7,192 nucleotides of DNA from contig CAMEIU010000112.1 in assembly GCA_945918815.1 (NCBI GenBank), forward strand, positions 1 through 7,192, written 5' to 3'. The stretch comes from an uncultured Clostridia bacterium. GTDB taxonomy: Bacteria > Bacillota > Clostridia > Oscillospirales > Oscillospiraceae. Under the pieces are notes generated by a model. The model saw nothing but the letters and a program-made list of their open reading frames with translations, was not told the origin of the DNA and did no database searches. Below, piece after piece: positions 5,621 through 7,192 of the stretch. The translations under genes and the position numbers were made by a program. Position 1 is the stretch's first letter; each line of letters starts with the position of its first letter.

Positions 5621-5650
5621 TTTCCGGCACATGATATAGTCTTCCGGAAA
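5621..5650. repeat. Inverted repeat around operator 2
   Basis: TTTCCGG at 5621-5627 is the exact complement of CCGGAAA at 5644-5650, with a 16-nt centre that is almost entirely the second NrdR-box-like site. The right arm also contains the 8-bp palindrome TTCCGGAA (5642-5649). It may be a further protein-binding site or a hairpin in RNA from either strand; no T-run supports a terminator. Confidence 0.45.
5627..5642 (-). promoter_or_regulatory. NrdR-box-like operator 2
   Basis: GCACATGATATAGTCT matches the NrdR-box consensus at 12 of 16 positions. Alone it would be weak, but it starts exactly 32 bp after operator 1, leaving a 16-bp gap. That is about three helical turns, the usual tandem spacing of NrdR boxes on one face of the DNA. 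Confidence 0.5.
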
Positions 5651-5666
5651 AGTTCCCGAATCCCGG

Positions 5667-5695
5667 TTGAACTCCGGTTGCCGCCGTGATATCAT
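5667..5695 (+). promoter_or_regulatory. Predicted promoter for the patB-yfcE unit
   Basis: TTGAAC (5667-5672), a 17-nt spacer and TATCAT (5690-5695, 5/6) place a transcription start near 5702, giving a leader of about 22 nt before the ATG at 5724 with its AAGGAGG site at 5709-5715. It is divergent from the nrdG promoter and about 25 bp from operator 2, so NrdR could in principle affect it too. Confidence 0.5.
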
Positions 5696-5723
5696 AGGAA
5701 AAGATACGAAGGAGGTTCCTTTT

Positions 5724-6908
5724 ATGCGCTATGATTTTGATACGGTAATCCGCCGGGCGGAGAATCATGCCGCCAAATATGACGAGCGGGTGAAGAATTT
5801 CGGCACCGACGACGTGATTCCCCTGTGGATTGCCGACATGGATTTCAAGACGGCCCAGCCCATCATCGCCGCCTTGGAGAAGCGGGCGGCGGAGGGCATG
5901 TGGGGCTACACGTCCCGGCCCGCGTCCTATTTTGAAGCGGTGTGTCAGTGGCAGCAGCGGCGGCACAACTGGCTGCCGGACACGAAGCTTTGCAGCCACG
6001 CCCTGGGCGTGATCCCCGCCGTGGGCGCCCTGGTGCGGCTCTTCGCCGGGGACCGGGACAGTATCCTCATTCAGACGCCGGTGTACCCGGAGTTCGCGGA
6101 GATCTCCGAATACCAGGGCCGGAAGGTTCTCATGAACCACATGAAAGAAGGATCCACCGGCCATTGGCAGGTGGATTGGGAGGATTTTGAGGAAAAGGCG
6201 GCCCAGGCAAGGATTTTCATTCTGTGCAGCCCCCACAATCCCCTGGGCATGGTCTGGTCCCGGGAGGATCTGCTGCGGATGATGGAGATCTGCCTGAAGC
6301 ATCACGTGCTGGTGATCTCCGACGAAATTCACGGCGACCTGGTGTTCCGCGGGACCCACATCCCCACGGCCTCCCTGTCGCCGGAGATCGCCGCCAACAC
6401 CATCACCTGCATCTCCGCCAGCAAGACCTTCAACCTGGCCGGCCTCCACGCCGCCACCATCGTCTTCCCGGACCGGGAGAAAAAACAGGTCTTCGACGAC
6501 TTCTGGATGTCCTTCGACATTCACCGGAACAACGCCTTCAGCCTCATCGCCGTGGAGACGGCCTGCCGGGAGGGCGACGACTGGCTGGATCAGCTGCTGG
6601 TCTATCTGGACGGCAACTTCCGCTTCGTCAAGGACTACATCGACCAGCATATTCCCGGCATCCGGACCTTCCTGCCCGACGCCACCTATCTCATGTGGCT
6701 GGACTGCCGCGGCCTGGGTCTCAGCCAGGCGGAGCTGGTGCAATTCATGATTGAAAAGGCCAAGCTGGGCCTCAGCAACGGCAAAAACTTTGACCCGGCC
6801 CTGGAGGGCTTCATGCGCCTCAACGCCGCCTGCCCCCGGTCCATCCTGGTCAAGGCCATGGAGCAGCTGGAGCAGGCCGTCCGGGAGCTGAAAGGAGACG
6901 CCCAATGA
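5724..6908 (+). CDS. patB: PatB/MalY-family PLP-dependent C-S lyase (cystathionine beta-lyase-like)
   Basis: This 394-residue fold-type I PLP enzyme probably cleaves cystathionine or related cysteine conjugates to a thiol or homocysteine, pyruvate and ammonia, in the cytoplasm. Family marks in order: an N-terminal LWIADMDF (34-41), TPVYPEF (118-124), SPHNPLG (169-175) with N172, ISDEIHGDL (198-206) with D200 binding the pyridine nitrogen, SASKTFNLAGL (231-241) with K234 as the Schiff-base lysine, and R365 in MRLN as the carboxylate-binding arginine. The phrase SDEIHGDL is characteristic of the MalY/PatB branch rather than general aspartate aminotransferases. AAGGAGG 8 nt upstream fixes the start; an open extension of 19 codons has no such site. 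The stop overlaps the start of the next gene by 4 nt (ATGA). The substrate cannot be decided from sequence; some members also act as aminotransferases or as regulators. Confidence 0.92.
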   Translation: MRYDFDTVIRRAENHAAKYDERVKNFGTDDVIPLWIADMDFKTAQPIIAALEKRAAEGMWGYTSRPASYFEAVCQWQQRRHNWLPDTKLCSHALGVIPAVGALVRLFAGDRDSILIQTPVYPEFAEISEYQGRKVLMNHMKEGSTGHWQVDWEDFEEKAAQARIFILCSPHNPLGMVWSREDLLRMMEICLKHHVLVISDEIHGDLVFRGTHIPTASLSPEIAANTITCISASKTFNLAGLHAATIVFPDREKKQVFDDFWMSFDIHRNNAFSLIAVETACREGDDWLDQLLVYLDGNFRFVKDYIDQHIPGIRTFLPDATYLMWLDCRGLGLSQAELVQFMIEKAKLGLSNGKNFDPALEGFMRLNAACPRSILVKAMEQLEQAVRELKGDAQ

Positions 6909-7192
6909 AGCTGATGATCGCCTCGGACCTCCACGGGTCCGCCTGCTATACGAGACAGCTCCTGGAAGCCTATGAACGGGAAACGCCGGAGAAGCTGCTG
7001 CTTTTGGGCGACATTCTGTACCACGGGCCCCGCAACGATCTGCCCCGGGACTACGCCCCCAAGGAGGTCATCGCCATGCTCAATCCCCTGGCAGACCGGC
7101 TTTTATGCATCCGGGGCAACTGCGACGCCGAGGTGGACCAGATGGTGCTGGACTTCCCCATTCTGGCGGACTATTGCCTGCTCTATCTGGGG
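6905..7192 (+). CDS. yfcE: YfcE-type metallophosphodiesterase, 3' end beyond the window
   Basis: The first 96 residues of a calcineurin-like metallophosphoesterase are present; the family is about 180 residues, so roughly half is missing at the window edge. Metal-binding motifs are SDLHGS with D8 and H10, GDILYHGPRN with D36, and RGNCDAEVDQM with N72. The GPRN, YAPKEV and GNCDAEVDQM blocks correspond closely to E. coli YfcE as I remember it, a manganese-dependent phosphodiesterase active on model substrates whose physiological substrate is unclear. The start is given by AAAGGAG at 6891-6897 with a 7-nt spacer, and by the ATGA overlap with patB, which suggests translational coupling. No functional link between the two genes is established. 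Confidence 0.92.
   Translation, partial: MKLMIASDLHGSACYTRQLLEAYERETPEKLLLLGDILYHGPRNDLPRDYAPKEVIAMLNPLADRLLCIRGNCDAEVDQMVLDFPILADYCLLYLG

Noticed and set aside
5616..6905. A 429-codon open frame on the minus strand opposite patB
   Set aside because: Antisense shadow of the PLP enzyme gene: same-length overlap, no motifs, no ribosome binding site, and it would cross the divergent control region.

Overview
The window looks like a chromosome segment of a GC-rich, strictly or largely anaerobic Clostridia-type Firmicute, most plausibly a gut Oscillospiraceae-like bacterium. The reasons are the oxygen-sensitive class III ribonucleotide reductase pair, the Firmicute-style lspA / RluD-family gene pair, strong AAGGAGG-type ribosome binding sites, GC-rich codon use, and several GC-rich hairpin repeats of a kind that is common between genes in that group. 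The taxonomic call is inference from style and gene content, not from a marker gene.

Layout. Positions 1-783 hold no credible gene. There is an AT-rich left edge (1-257) with a good promoter-like site at 128-156, then two imperfect palindromic, MITE-like repeats (about 258-393 and 481-706). A plus-strand operon follows: lspA (lipoprotein signal peptidase, 784-1269) overlaps an RluD-family pseudouridine synthase gene (1253-2161) by 17 nt. A double-hairpin repeat (2180-2248) fills the short gap before the convergent, minus-strand nrdG-nrdD operon. nrdG (4833-5525) is transcribed first and encodes the radical-SAM activase. After a 176-nt gap comes nrdD (2269-4656), the glycyl-radical reductase. 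A divergent control region (5526-5723) separates nrdG from a plus-strand pair: a PatB/MalY-type PLP-dependent C-S lyase (5724-6908), overlapped by 4 nt by a YfcE-type phosphodiesterase gene that runs off the window end (6905-7192).

How the genes work together. NrdG uses SAM and a [4Fe-4S] cluster to install the glycyl radical on NrdD, which then makes dNTPs without oxygen. Unusually, NrdD carries an extra C-terminal glutaredoxin/NrdH-like domain with a CPNC active site, which suggests a built-in thiol reductant. The divergent region contains two sites resembling NrdR boxes exactly 32 bp apart start to start, the arrangement expected for control by the dNTP-sensing repressor NrdR. The other genes are ordinary housekeeping functions. 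I see no defence system, CRISPR array, tRNA, rRNA or intact transposase. The most interesting item is the NrdD-redoxin fusion together with its predicted NrdR control region.
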